A stretch of 64,000 bases of DNA from CAYFZO01 sp964347615 (GCA_964347615.1 CAYFZO010000008.1:11138-75137), one strand, 5' to 3'; positions 8,926 to 18,342 are shown, counted from the stretch's first letter. Program-made: numbers and translations. The notes: generated by a model from the sequence alone, not told the origin.

Positions 8926-10977
8926 ATGGGCGGCAAACCACAGTCAGAAAAGGAAAATGTAATGAATAAATCCTTGCGTCCTGACCAGCCTATTCGCTCT
9001 AGCGAAGAGGATGCGCTTAGGCGCGCCCACCTTGCTAAGGCCATCGGTCAGTGTATCTTGGCTACAAACACACCTGAATCTATAACCATTGCAATTAATG
9101 CACCGTGGGGGGCGGGCAAATCGTCGTTTCTCAATTTACTCGAGCAGCGCCTTAAATCCCCGGAAGAAGATGAGGTTGAACCTATTCTTATACGGCTCAA
9201 CCCGTGGCTCTATAACAGTGTCAAACAGATCATAGAAATGTCTTTCGGTGAATTTAAACGGCAGGTTGGGAGTGATGAGAAAGCAAGGACAGAAATTGCT
9301 GATGAGTGGCGTCCGGTGGCAGAGCTACTACGGGAGATGGGAATTATTTTTTCCGAGCCTTTGGCTGTAGTAACAGGTAGCGCGATTAAATTGTATATGT
9401 TGCTTTCTATGAAACCATCAAAAAACAAAAGAGAACTTTCTCAACTCAAGGACGAAATCAACAAACGCTTGGAGCAACTAAAGCGGCGAGTCATAGTATT
9501 CATAGATGACATTGACCGTCTTGAGAGAGACAGTCTCCGGTTGCTGTTTCGAGCAATTCGTCTCTGTGCAGATTTTAAAAATGTCACTTATGTCCTTGCG
9601 TTCGACAAATCAACCGTGGAAAAACATCTCGCTGAAAATGACCACATTTCTGAACATGACCATTCTGGGCGTGATTACCTAGAGAAAATTGTCCAAGTTT
9701 CATTTGATCTCCCTGATCCTGAACCTAATGAGCTAGCCCGCTTTTGTTTCAAGGAAATAGAAGCTGTTCTGAACTCTCTATCAACGCAGTGGATAGATGG
9801 GGGTCGTTTGAGGCATGTTTTTTATGGGACAGGCTTTAAGGACCATTTTCAAACTATTCGGCAAATCAAGCGCTACGTTAACGGATTGAGGTTAACTTTG
9901 GTTCCGGTTGCTGCAGAGGTAGACCCTGTAGATTTTGTCGTGATTGATTTTCTCCGCACGTTCTACCCGAAAATTTACTCAGAAATTGCACAAAGACAAG
10001 ACATGCTTGCACTAGTGCCATCAGAGGATACACAACACGTTAAGCAGGTTAGTGATTGGAAAGAAGAGCTTTGCTCAAATTTACCACCAGACTCACAGGA
10101 GTGCGTACAGAGATTGTTGTCTGCACTTACCTTTACCGTACACAGTGATTCTCCTGAACAGTCAACTACAAAAGCCTTTTCTGAGGAACGTCGGGTGTGT
10201 TCACCCGCCGCCTTTGACAAATTTTTTCGCCTTGCAGCACCAAGCGATCAGATTTCAGAAGTTAAGATGGACCAGTTTGTCGAAAATCTTGAACTTAAAG
10301 ACGAGAGTAAAATGTTTAAATTCATCAAGCAGGCACTTTCCGACGGCAAGACAAAAAACCTTTTTGCCCGACTTGAAAGACTTTCCAAAAGAAGACGACT
10401 TCGTGAAGAGTGCATAGTTTCTCTAATAAAAGTGATGTTTCGTTGCGTTGATAATCCAGATATCGAGGAAGAGCAAGCGTCTGGTTACGATATTAATTCA
10501 GAGTTTGTGAGTATCATTTACTATACCCTTTTGCAGATTGAATCAGAAGATAAACGGTACAAACTGATCCTCGAGCTCATTCAAGAAAATCCTGCACCGT
10601 ACGCAATCGTCAAGTTGGTATCGGTTTTTAGAGAGATAAAGCTAAAGGATGAAAGCGCTTTTCCGATACGTGACGATGAAGAGACTGCAAAGCGAATTCA
10701 AGCAGCAAACCACGATGAGAGTCTGTGGCGTATTTCTGATTCCAGACTGTATGACATCTTGATTGAGTGGGTAAAGCTGGCTTCAGAGGATGAGCTTTGC
10801 CCAGCTATAATTTCTTGGTTTGATAGAGAGAAAGATGATGGGAAGTTTATTGCGTTTCTAGAAAGTTTTGAGCAATATCTAAATCGCTATCCAGACCACC
10901 CGAAGTTTGAGACGCTGTTTGCCAATAATGAGATTAAAGCGAGACGGATGAAAATCAGGCAGAATAACGAGAAATAA
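8926..10977 (+). CDS. KAP-family P-loop NTPase
   Basis: This 683-residue protein has the KAP NTPase layout. The start-proximal segment is followed by Walker A APWGAGKSSFLNLLEQRL (about residues 61-78) and the LNPWLYN segment typical of the family. A hydrophobic stretch around 150-165 may be membrane-associated, and Walker B reads VIVFIDDIDRLERDSL (about 193-208) followed by FKNVTYVLAFD. KAP NTPases are often membrane-linked and recur in phage-defence loci. The chosen ATG has GAGG eight bases upstream; an alternative ATG at 8962 also has a good AAGGA. It is separated from the upstream operon by an IS scrap, so joint function is uncertain. Confidence 0.82.
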   Translation: MGGKPQSEKENVMNKSLRPDQPIRSSEEDALRRAHLAKAIGQCILATNTPESITIAINAPWGAGKSSFLNLLEQRLKSPEEDEVEPILIRLNPWLYNSVKQIIEMSFGEFKRQVGSDEKARTEIADEWRPVAELLREMGIIFSEPLAVVTGSAIKLYMLLSMKPSKNKRELSQLKDEINKRLEQLKRRVIVFIDDIDRLERDSLRLLFRAIRLCADFKNVTYVLAFDKSTVEKHLAENDHISEHDHSGRDYLEKIVQVSFDLPDPEPNELARFCFKEIEAVLNSLSTQWIDGGRLRHVFYGTGFKDHFQTIRQIKRYVNGLRLTLVPVAAEVDPVDFVVIDFLRTFYPKIYSEIAQRQDMLALVPSEDTQHVKQVSDWKEELCSNLPPDSQECVQRLLSALTFTVHSDSPEQSTTKAFSEERRVCSPAAFDKFFRLAAPSDQISEVKMDQFVENLELKDESKMFKFIKQALSDGKTKNLFARLERLSKRRRLREECIVSLIKVMFRCVDNPDIEEEQASGYDINSEFVSIIYYTLLQIESEDKRYKLILELIQENPAPYAIVKLVSVFREIKLKDESAFPIRDDEETAKRIQAANHDESLWRISDSRLYDILIEWVKLASEDELCPAIISWFDREKDDGKFIAFLESFEQYLNRYPDHPKFETLFANNEIKARRMKIRQNNEK

Positions 10978-11110
10978 GCTGTTGCTGCCAGTGGCTTAAG
11001 CGACGACATCAAACTGAGACATGCTCGTTCCAGCTCCTCCAAAAATCGAAATACGGAGCGGGCGTTCAGCTGTCAAAGAGAAAGCAAAGAGGTGAGTTCC
11101 CCCAAACCCG
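10978..11110. other. Spacer between accessory block and ssrA
   Basis: This 133-bp stretch lies between the KAP gene and the 3' end of tmRNA. I see no reading frame, no integrase site core and no duplicate of the tmRNA 3' end in it. Confidence 0.3.
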
Positions 11111-11467
11111 TGGTGGAGGCGGCGGGAATCGAACCCGCGTCCGTCCATTCTCCGCCTTCGGTCCTACATGCTTAGTCTCGCGCTTCGTTCAACCTGCCGG
11201 GCTCGGCGAGACGGGGCTTCCGGCAGGCGGCTCCGCTAACAGTCTGACGGGTCGGTCGCAGAGACCCCGGCCCGCGAGCCTGCGAAAGCGACCCTCGCTG
11301 CGCGGTCACAGGCACCCGTCGCGCGAGGGGCATAGCCGGTTTTTTAGGCCGCTAATGCGTAGTTGTCGTTGTTGGCAACTATGGTTTTGCAGTTTGTTTT
11401 ACGAGTACTCCGCAAACTCGGCATGCACCTCAGGGTTCGCAATCGACGTCGAAGCCTGATCGCCCCC
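11111..11467 (-). ncRNA. ssrA: Transfer-messenger RNA (tmRNA)
   Basis: This RNA rescues stalled ribosomes by trans-translation. Read on the minus strand, the 5' end GGGGGCG pairs over seven base pairs (one G-U) with the 3' CGCCTCC that precedes the encoded ACCA. The 3' region GTTCGAATCCCGCCGCCTCC is the tRNA-like T-arm. The tag reading frame near 11345-11376 encodes ANNDNYALAA followed by TAA, the standard proteolysis-tag ending, with GCC as resume codon. Length is 357 nt, within the family range. The 3' end faces the accessory block at 1-11,110, as expected where islands integrate at ssrA. Confidence 0.96.
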
Positions 11468-11480
11468 AAAACACGCGGAT

Positions 11481-11509
11481 AATCTACCATATCGGCCGGT
11501 TTTTGACTA
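11481..11509 (-). promoter_or_regulatory. Candidate sigma-70 promoter of ssrA
   Basis: On the minus strand, TAGTCA and TAGATT are separated by 17 bp, each matching consensus at four of six positions. The -10 box ends 13 bp before the mature tmRNA 5' end. That fits a short leader removed by RNase P, as is known for tmRNA precursors. It is a weak match, supported mainly by position. Confidence 0.35.
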
Positions 11510-11524
11510 TCATAACGCCCCTCA

Positions 11525-14500
11525 ATGCAGGTCTTTTTCGGTCCCCACGCGCATTCCGAATCCAGCCGTCGCCGGCTGCTGCAACGGTTGCGCTCGCAAG
11601 GCATCCCGCTTGTCGGCCTGCACGCCCGCCTGTTGTATTGCCTCGACCTTGAAGTGCCGTTGACCGAAGCCGAGACCGGGAGACTGCGTTTCCTGCTCGG
11701 TCGCATCGAGCAAGCCGCGTCGGGGCAGGGCGTTCACCTGCGCGTGTTGCCGCGTGCCGGCACGATTTCGCCGTGGTCGAGCAAGGCGACCGACATCCTG
11801 CGCATCGCGGGGCTTAGCAAGGTCAGGCGGATCGAGTGCGGTCGTCATTACGTGCTGGAAGCCGACAAGACGTTCGGCGACGACCAGCGCGCTGCCGTGA
11901 CGGTCTTGCTGCACGATCGCATGACCGAGCAGGCCTGTCTCGACGGCGACCCCGACAACGCTGCCGCCGCGGCGTTGTTCACGACGCCCGAGCCGCCCGG
12001 GCCGACGACGTTCGACCTCGGCGCCGCACCGGGGCATCGGCTGGCCGAGCTCAACGAGACGCTCGGCCTGAGCCTGTCCGCCGACCAGATCGCCTACCTT
12101 GCCGATTACTACGGTCGCCTCGGGCGTCCGGTCAGCGACGCCGAGCTGATGATGTTCGCGCAAGTCAACTCCGAGCATTGCCGCCATCGGATCTTCAACG
12201 CGGCGTGGTCGCTCGGCGGGCAGGCGCAGCCGTCGAGCCTGTTCGACATGGTGCGTCACACCCACGCGAGCGCGCCCGAGGGCGTACTGGTCGCCTACGA
12301 CGACAACGCGGCGGTGGTCGAGGGGACGTTGGGCGTGCGTTGGCAGATCGACCCGGCGACGCGCGAATACGGCTACGCCGCCGAGGCGTTGCCGATCCTG
12401 ATGAAGGTGGAGACGCACAACCACCCGACGGCGATCTCGCCGTTCCCGGGGGCGGCGACCGGTTCGGGCGGCGAGATTCGTGACGAGGTGGCGGTCGGGC
12501 GGGGCGGGCGTCCGAAGGCGGGGTTGTGCGGTTTCACGGTGTCCGACCTGCATCTGCCGGACGCGCCGCAGCCGTGGGAGGACGAGGAGCGCCGCCCGGC
12601 GTGGATCGCTTCGCCTTTGCAAGTCATGCGGGAGGGCCCCATCGGCGCGGCGGCCTTTAATAATGAGTATGGGCGTCCGTGCCTCGCGGGCTATTTCAGG
12701 ACGTTCGAGCACCGCGACGGCGAGAAGCGTCTCGGCTACCACAAGCCGATCATGGTTGCGGGCGGTTTCGGCAACCTGCGCGAGGCGCACGTGCGCAAGC
12801 GGAAGTTTCCTCCGGGCACGCCGATCGTCGTGCTCGGCGGCCCGGCGATGCTGGTCGGTCTGCGGGGCGGAACCGCGTCGTCCCGAGGCGGCGCCCACGA
12901 TGAGGCACTTGATTTCGCCTCGGTTCAACGCGACAACGCCGAGATGCAGCGTCGTTGTCAGGAGGTCATCGAGCATTGCGCCGCGCGCGGCGGAGCCAGC
13001 CCGATTCTGGCGATTCACGACGTCGGCGCCGGGGGGCTGTCGAATGCGGTGCCCGAGCTGCTCGCCGGTGCAGGCGTCGGCGGGCGTCTCGAGTTGCGCG
13101 ACGTTCCGAACGCCGACCGCGGCATGTCGGCGATGGAGATCTGGTGCAACGAAGCGCAGGAACGCTACGTGCTCGCGGTCGAGGCGTCGGCGCTCGATGC
13201 CTTCATGGCGTCGTGCGTCCGGGAGCGCTGTCCGGCGGCGGTCATCGGCGAGGCGGTCGAGGGCGAGCGGCTGTTGCTGACCGACTCGCTCCGCGGCGAG
13301 GACGTGATCGACATGCCGTTGCCGGTGCTGCTGGAGAAACCTGCAAGGCTGAGTAAGGACATTACCTTAACTGATTGTCCTGAAAAGGTTCCTGACACCC
13401 AGACGGCGGCGCAATCCTTCCCCGCTGGGGTGACGGTCGAGGCGGCTGCTGAGCGGGTGCTGGCGTTGCCCGCGGTCGGCTCGAAGTCGTTCCTGATCAC
13501 CATCGGCGACCGCTCGGTCGGCGGGTTGTCGGTGCGCGATCAGATGGTCGGTCCGTGGCAGGTGCCGGTCGCCGACTGCGCGGTGTGCGCGGCGGACTTC
13601 GTTCATTACGCGGGCGAGGCGATGGCGATGGGCGAGCGTACGCCGGTCGCGGTCGCGGCGGCGCCCGCGTCGGGACGCCTGGCGGTGGCCGAGGCCGTGA
13701 CCAATTTGCTCGCCGCCGACGTGCGGACGTTGCGGGACGTCCGTCTGTCGGCGAACTGGATGGCGGCAAGCGGCAACGACGCGGACGACCTGGCGTTGTT
13801 CCGCACGGTGCAGGCGGTCGCCGAAGGGCTTTGTCCCGCACTCGGCATCGCCATCCCGGTCGGCAAGGACTCGCTTTCGATGCAGGTGGAATGGCGCGAC
13901 GAGGCGGGGCGGCGCGAACAGGTCAAGTCGCCTCTGTCGCTGATTGTCTCGGCGTTCGCGCCGGTCGGCGACGTGCGCCGCAGCTGGACGCCGCAACTCA
14001 TCCCGCGCAAGGATCATCGGTTGTATCTGTTCGACCTTTCGGCGGGGCGGGCGCGTCTCGGCGGGTCGGCGTTGGCGCAGGTGTTCAAGCGTCCGGGGGA
14101 ATTCTTCGCCGAGCCTTGCGCCGACCTGGACGACCCGTCGCGTCTCAGGCGTTTCGCCGCCCTGACCGCGCAGTTGCACGAGCAAGGCGGGGTGACGGCC
14201 TATCACGACCGTTCGGACGGGGGGTTGTTCGTGACCTTATGCGAGATGGCGTTCGCAAGCCGTTGCGGGCTTGACGTTGACGTGGAGGCTTACGTCGAGG
14301 CGTCGGGTGGCGACGTGCTCGCGGCGTTGTTCAACGAGGAGCCGGGCGCGATGATGCAGGTCGCGCCGGAGGCGGGTGACGTGATGGCGCTCGCCGAGAG
14401 GCACGGTCTTGCCGACGCGTGCTTTCCGATCGGCTGCGCCGACGATTCGCTTGAGCTGCGCATCGCCGCCGGCGGGCGGCAACGGCGCTGGGATCTGATG

Positions 14501-15457
14501 GCGCTGAAGCGCCGCTGGTGGGACACCGGTTATCGCATCCAATCGCTGCGCGACGACCCCGATTGCGCGCGCGAGGAGTTCGAGAGCGTCTGTGACCCCG
14601 ACGCGCCGGGCTTGAGCGCGACGCTGACGTTCGATCTGGAGGCGGCGTCATCGTCCCGTGCCGCGCCTTTGGTCGGCGTCGGTGCACGACCGAAAGCGGC
14701 GGTTCTCAGGGAGCAGGGCATCAACGGTCATTACGAGATGGCGGCGGCTTTCGATCGCGCGGGCTTTACCGCGGTGGACGTGCACATCAACGATCTGCTC
14801 AACGGCGAGGTCTCGCTCGCGCAGTTCCACGGCCTGGCGGCTTGCGGCGGCTTTTCCTACGGCGACGTGCTCGGCGCCGGGCGCGGCTGGGCGGCTTCGA
14901 TCCTGTTTCACGCCGCGGTGCGCGCCGAGTTCGAGGCGTTCTTCGCGCGCGGCGACACGTTCACGCTCGGCGTGTGCAACGGCTGCCAGATGCTGACGCA
15001 ACTCAAGGCGCTGATTCCGGGGGCGGAACATTTCCCGCGCTTCGAGGCGAACCGTTCGGGCCGATTCGAAGCGCGGTTGTGCATGGTCGAGGTCATGGAG
15101 TCGCCGTCGCTGCTGTTGCGCGGCATGGCGGGCTCGCACCTGCCGATCGTCGTCGCCCACGGCGAAGGCCGGGCGGTGTTCGAGGATGCCGAGTCCGGCG
15201 TCCCGCGCGCCGCCGAACCTTACGTGTGCCTGCGCTACGCCGAGCGCCGGGGAAGCCCCGCCGAACGCTATCCCGCCAACCCGAACGGCAGCCCCGGCGG
15301 GGCGACCGCGTTGTGCAGCGAGGACGGGCGGGTGACCGTGATGATGCCGCACCCGGAGCGGCTGTTCCGCAGCGTGCAGTACTCGTGGCGTCCCGCCGGT
15401 TGGAGCGAGGCGGGGGCATGGTTTACACTCTTTCGCAACGCACGGACGTTGGTTTGA
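11525..15457 (+). CDS. purL: Phosphoribosylformylglycinamidine synthase
   Basis: This 1310-residue single-chain enzyme of purine synthesis converts FGAR, glutamine and ATP to FGAM. The length matches the large gammaproteobacterial PurL (about 1295 aa). An N-terminal PurS-like region includes the PGTISPWSSKATDI motif. Two AIRS-like halves follow, with KVETHNHPTAISPFPGAATG for nucleotide binding and QVNSEHCRH. The C-terminal glutamine amidotransferase has GVCNGCQML with nucleophile Cys1151, and MPHPERLFRS near the end with the catalytic histidine. It starts 57 bp from the divergent tmRNA. It is strongly GC-rich, in contrast to the preceding block, and appears to be a single transcription unit. 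Confidence 0.97.
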   Translation: MQVFFGPHAHSESSRRRLLQRLRSQGIPLVGLHARLLYCLDLEVPLTEAETGRLRFLLGRIEQAASGQGVHLRVLPRAGTISPWSSKATDILRIAGLSKVRRIECGRHYVLEADKTFGDDQRAAVTVLLHDRMTEQACLDGDPDNAAAAALFTTPEPPGPTTFDLGAAPGHRLAELNETLGLSLSADQIAYLADYYGRLGRPVSDAELMMFAQVNSEHCRHRIFNAAWSLGGQAQPSSLFDMVRHTHASAPEGVLVAYDDNAAVVEGTLGVRWQIDPATREYGYAAEALPILMKVETHNHPTAISPFPGAATGSGGEIRDEVAVGRGGRPKAGLCGFTVSDLHLPDAPQPWEDEERRPAWIASPLQVMREGPIGAAAFNNEYGRPCLAGYFRTFEHRDGEKRLGYHKPIMVAGGFGNLREAHVRKRKFPPGTPIVVLGGPAMLVGLRGGTASSRGGAHDEALDFASVQRDNAEMQRRCQEVIEHCAARGGASPILAIHDVGAGGLSNAVPELLAGAGVGGRLELRDVPNADRGMSAMEIWCNEAQERYVLAVEASALDAFMASCVRERCPAAVIGEAVEGERLLLTDSLRGEDVIDMPLPVLLEKPARLSKDITLTDCPEKVPDTQTAAQSFPAGVTVEAAAERVLALPAVGSKSFLITIGDRSVGGLSVRDQMVGPWQVPVADCAVCAADFVHYAGEAMAMGERTPVAVAAAPASGRLAVAEAVTNLLAADVRTLRDVRLSANWMAASGNDADDLALFRTVQAVAEGLCPALGIAIPVGKDSLSMQVEWRDEAGRREQVKSPLSLIVSAFAPVGDVRRSWTPQLIPRKDHRLYLFDLSAGRARLGGSALAQVFKRPGEFFAEPCADLDDPSRLRRFAALTAQLHEQGGVTAYHDRSDGGLFVTLCEMAFASRCGLDVDVEAYVEASGGDVLAALFNEEPGAMMQVAPEAGDVMALAERHGLADACFPIGCADDSLELRIAAGGRQRRWDLMALKRRWWDTGYRIQSLRDDPDCAREEFESVCDPDAPGLSATLTFDLEAASSSRAAPLVGVGARPKAAVLREQGINGHYEMAAAFDRAGFTAVDVHINDLLNGEVSLAQFHGLAACGGFSYGDVLGAGRGWAASILFHAAVRAEFEAFFARGDTFTLGVCNGCQMLTQLKALIPGAEHFPRFEANRSGRFEARLCMVEVMESPSLLLRGMAGSHLPIVVAHGEGRAVFEDAESGVPRAAEPYVCLRYAERRGSPAERYPANPNGSPGGATALCSEDGRVTVMMPHPERLFRSVQYSWRPAGWSEAGAWFTLFRNARTLV

Positions 15458-15536
15458 CCCCGAAAGCCGCCGGAACGCCCGGAAAGTGCCGGAAGGTGCA
15501 AGAAAGTGTTAGGGGGGGAACCGGGAGGTAGCACCG

Positions 15537-16502
15537 ATGCTGATCAGAACCCGCCGGCGGTCGGAATCTGCCGCCGCTGAAATCACCCCTGAGACCGTCT
15601 ATCAGTCGCGCCGGGAATTCATCAAGCAGAACCTCAGGCGGGCAGGCGCCGTCGCCGCCGGCGGGCTGCTTGCGAACCGTGCCGCGGCGTTCACCGCCGA
15701 CCTCAGCGATCTGCCCGACAGCCGCTACAACACCGACGAGGAATTGACGCCGTACGAGTCGGTCACCACCTACAACAACTTCTACGAACTCGGCAGCGGC
15801 AAAGGCGACCCAGTCAAGAACGCCGACGCCTTGATTACCGAGCCGTGGACGGTCGAGGTCGGCGGCGAATGCGAGAAGCCGGGCAAGTTCTCGGTCGAGG
15901 AGTTCGTCAAGCCGCACCAGCTCGAGGACAGGATCTACCGCCTGCGCTGCGTCGAGGCGTGGTCGATGGTGATTCCGTGGGTCGGTTTCGAGGTCGGCGA
16001 ACTGCTCAAGCGGGTGGAGCCGACGTCGCGCGCGAAATACGTCGCGTTCCATTCGATTCTCGACCCCGATAATCTGCCGGGGCAACGCCGCCAGGGGTTT
16101 TTCGCAACGCTCGACTGGCCGTACAAGGAAGGCCTGCGGATCGACGAGGCGATGAACCCGCTCACGATCTTCGCGGTCGGGGTGTACGGCAAGGTCCTTC
16201 CCAACCAGAACGGTGCGCCGCTGCGTCTGGTCGTGCCGTGGAAGTACGGTTTCAAGAGCAGCAAATCCATCGTGAAGATCGAGCTCGTCGAGGCGCAACC
16301 GCCGACCGCGTGGGGCAGGGCGGCACCGGGCGAATACGGGTTTTACTCGAACGTCAACCCGACGGTCGATCACCCGCGCTGGTCGCAAAAGCGCGAGCGG
16401 CGCATCGGTGAGTTCTTCAAGCGCGAGACCTTGATGTTCAACGGCTACGCCGACGAGGTCGCCGGGCTGTATCAGGGCATGGATCTGACGAAGAACTTCT
16501 GA
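15537..16502 (+). CDS. msrP: Methionine sulfoxide reductase catalytic subunit MsrP
   Basis: This 321-residue periplasmic molybdopterin enzyme (YedY) reduces oxidised methionines in exported proteins. A Tat signal is evident: SRREFIKQNLRRAG (about 24-37) followed by an alanine/glycine-rich hydrophobic stretch. The sulfite-oxidase-type fold includes the conserved RLRCVEAWSMVIPW segment, in which the cysteine near residue 138 ligates molybdenum, and YGFKSSKSI near 236. The gene msrQ begins 15 bp downstream, the standard two-gene operon. Electrons come from the quinone pool through MsrQ. Confidence 0.96.
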   Translation: MLIRTRRRSESAAAEITPETVYQSRREFIKQNLRRAGAVAAGGLLANRAAAFTADLSDLPDSRYNTDEELTPYESVTTYNNFYELGSGKGDPVKNADALITEPWTVEVGGECEKPGKFSVEEFVKPHQLEDRIYRLRCVEAWSMVIPWVGFEVGELLKRVEPTSRAKYVAFHSILDPDNLPGQRRQGFFATLDWPYKEGLRIDEAMNPLTIFAVGVYGKVLPNQNGAPLRLVVPWKYGFKSSKSIVKIELVEAQPPTAWGRAAPGEYGFYSNVNPTVDHPRWSQKRERRIGEFFKRETLMFNGYADEVAGLYQGMDLTKNF

Positions 16503-16517
16503 CCGGTTCCTTTCGCC

Positions 16518-17108
16518 GTGGTTCTCGTCAGGCCGGCCGTACATCTCGCTTGTCTGACCCCGCTCGCGTGGATGATTGCGCAGGTGGTCGACGGCAACGC
16601 CGGCGCCAACCCCATCGAGTATCTCACCCGCGGCATCGGCGACTGGGCGTTGCGCCTGCTGCTGATCACGTTGGCGTTCAGCCCGCTGGCGCGGCTGCTC
16701 AAGCGCCCGGCGCTGGTGCAATACCGCCGCGCCGTCGGCCTCTACGTGTTTTTCTACGCGCTGTGTCACCTGATGACGTATCTGTGGTTCGACCAGTTCT
16801 TCGATTGGGGGGAAATCGCGCGCGACGTCGCCAAGCGCCCGTTCATCCTCGCCGGCTTCGTCTCGTTCCTGATGCTGGTGCCGCTGGCGGCGACGTCCAA
16901 CCGCTTCTCGGTGGTGCGTTTGCAGCACCGCTGGCGGCAGCTGCACAAGCTGATTTACGTGCTCTCCTGCACTTCGCTGCTGCATTACTGGTGGATGGTG
17001 CGTGCCGACTTCAGCAAGGCCGAGATCTACCTCACGATTCTCGCGGTGCTGCTCGGCTACCGCCTGTGGGTCTACGTTCAGGGACTGCGCCGCGTCAGGC
17101 GTGCTTGA
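16518..17108 (+). CDS. msrQ: Haem-binding membrane subunit MsrQ
   Basis: This 196-residue integral membrane protein (YedZ) passes electrons to MsrP. About six hydrophobic segments are visible. Conserved histidines occur in the segment ALCHLMTYLWF and later in RLQHRWRQLHKLIYV and TSLLHYWWMV; these are the likely haem ligands. The start is GTG, following msrP by 15 bp. The last 14 bases overlap the 3' end of a convergent DNA methyltransferase gene, an arrangement that probably arose by insertion of the latter. Confidence 0.93.
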   Translation: MVLVRPAVHLACLTPLAWMIAQVVDGNAGANPIEYLTRGIGDWALRLLLITLAFSPLARLLKRPALVQYRRAVGLYVFFYALCHLMTYLWFDQFFDWGEIARDVAKRPFILAGFVSFLMLVPLAATSNRFSVVRLQHRWRQLHKLIYVLSCTSLLHYWWMVRADFSKAEIYLTILAVLLGYRLWVYVQGLRRVRRA

Positions 17109-18042
17109 GTATGAACTCCCTCGCGAGGGAATACTCCATTCTCCTGCGGTATTTGCCGTCCTCCCTCAAGCCCTTGAACGGCGTCAGGAAAACGTCGCTT
17201 GTCTTTTCCCTGAACTTGTCAATTTCCTCGTTTAACTTGTTGATCAGGCGGTTCAACGGCTGGTCGCTGCGATCCACGTCAATTCTGGTGATCATCCTGG
17301 TCGTATGCTTGATTTCATAGCCTTTCAACTCGTCTCCCCTCAGGAACCTGATGCTGGGTTTTCTCGTGTTGTCGAACGCGATGAATCCGAGTTTCCCGCC
17401 GGGTGCATTGAACTTTATCCTGAGATCCCTGCGTCCCTTGAAATTGGGGAGGTGGGCTTCCAGGTCCTTTAGGTTGCCGATGAAGTTTTCATCCTCGTAA
17501 ATTTTCGCTTCCCTCGGCCTTTGGCCGAACAAGGCCAGCGCGACCGGATTCTCGGTATCCAGGAACATGTCTTTACTGTGAAGCGCGATAAAGGTGTCCA
17601 GCCTTTCCCTGAACAGTCCGCTTTGCAGGAAAGTCGCGGGAATCAGGGCGCCGACGGAATCGCAGTTCTGCAGGCACAGCTCCAAGCAATGCTTATACAG
17701 ATCGTCGTGCTTGGTTTCCGGAAAGGGCAGGTGTCTTCTTTTCGCCGAATTCTTCGCCAGCCACGGCGGATTGGTGATCGCCACCTCGAAACCGGGGGGA
17801 AACGCTTTCATCGTGTTCTTTCTTTTTATTCCTTTGTCCGTGGGCTTTACGTCGAAAGACCGGAAGTCGTCGGCAAACCCGTTCTTTTGGAGCAGTCTGA
17901 TGATGTTGTTCGCGCCGGCAAAGGGTTCGAGGACGGTCTTGTCTCTCAAGCCGACGTTCTTCGCCCACGCCTGGAACGGCTTCAGCGCGAAAGGGTCTCC
18001 TTCGGTGTAATAGCGTCCGGTTTGTCTCTTTTCTCTGCTCAA
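17095..18042 (-). CDS. Stand-alone N6-adenine DNA methyltransferase
   Basis: This 315-residue SAM-dependent DNA methyltransferase carries the catalytic motif NPPW at residues 91-94. The SAM-binding motif I is VLEPFAGANNIIRLL, preceded by TGRYYTEGDPF, a combination common in type II adenine methylases. No restriction endonuclease gene is adjacent: msrQ lies on one side and, past 300 bp without genes, an IS element on the other. Its composition is less GC-rich than that of msrPQ. It could be the surviving half of a mobile restriction-modification system or a solitary regulatory methylase. Recognition sequence unknown. Confidence 0.8.
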   Translation of the reverse strand: MSREKRQTGRYYTEGDPFALKPFQAWAKNVGLRDKTVLEPFAGANNIIRLLQKNGFADDFRSFDVKPTDKGIKRKNTMKAFPPGFEVAITNPPWLAKNSAKRRHLPFPETKHDDLYKHCLELCLQNCDSVGALIPATFLQSGLFRERLDTFIALHSKDMFLDTENPVALALFGQRPREAKIYEDENFIGNLKDLEAHLPNFKGRRDLRIKFNAPGGKLGFIAFDNTRKPSIRFLRGDELKGYEIKHTTRMITRIDVDRSDQPLNRLINKLNEEIDKFREKTSDVFLTPFKGLREDGKYRRRMEYSLAREFILKHA

Positions 18043-18342
18043 GGATGTGACTCAGGGGTTTGCCGGGGATGGACGAGTGGTTGAGCGGGGTCGGGTGGCG
18101 GCAAGGGTATCCGGGAAGCCATTGTAAATCGTCTGTGCTGCATGAGGGAGAGAGGCTTGCGCCGACGGGTGGCGTCCGGCGTCTGCGGGCGGGCGGCGGA
18201 CGTTTCCGTCGGGGGGTCGGTTTCTCAAGGTTTTCTAGGGCTTCGCGGCATTCACTCAAGCAGCGCGGGGAGCGACGCGGAAGCGCGTCGGCGGTCCCGA
18301 TTACGCGGGGTCGGGTGCGCGGGGTCGACGGGTTTCGGCTGT
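18043..18342. other. Non-coding stretch before the IS element
   Basis: This 300-bp GC-rich region lies between the methyltransferase start and the left end of the IS element. Open frames cross it on both strands but show no recognisable motif, no ribosome-binding site and low-complexity Arg/Gly-rich translations. I see no RNA gene. Confidence 0.4.

Noticed and set aside
10978..11110. Attachment-site repeat of ssrA within the accessory block
   Set aside because: No second copy of the tmRNA 3' end could be found by eye between 1 and 11,110.
11522..13018. Long minus-strand open frame opposite purL (also 13367-14206)
   Set aside because: Arg/His-rich translations are typical of antisense frames of GC-rich genes; purL is unambiguous.
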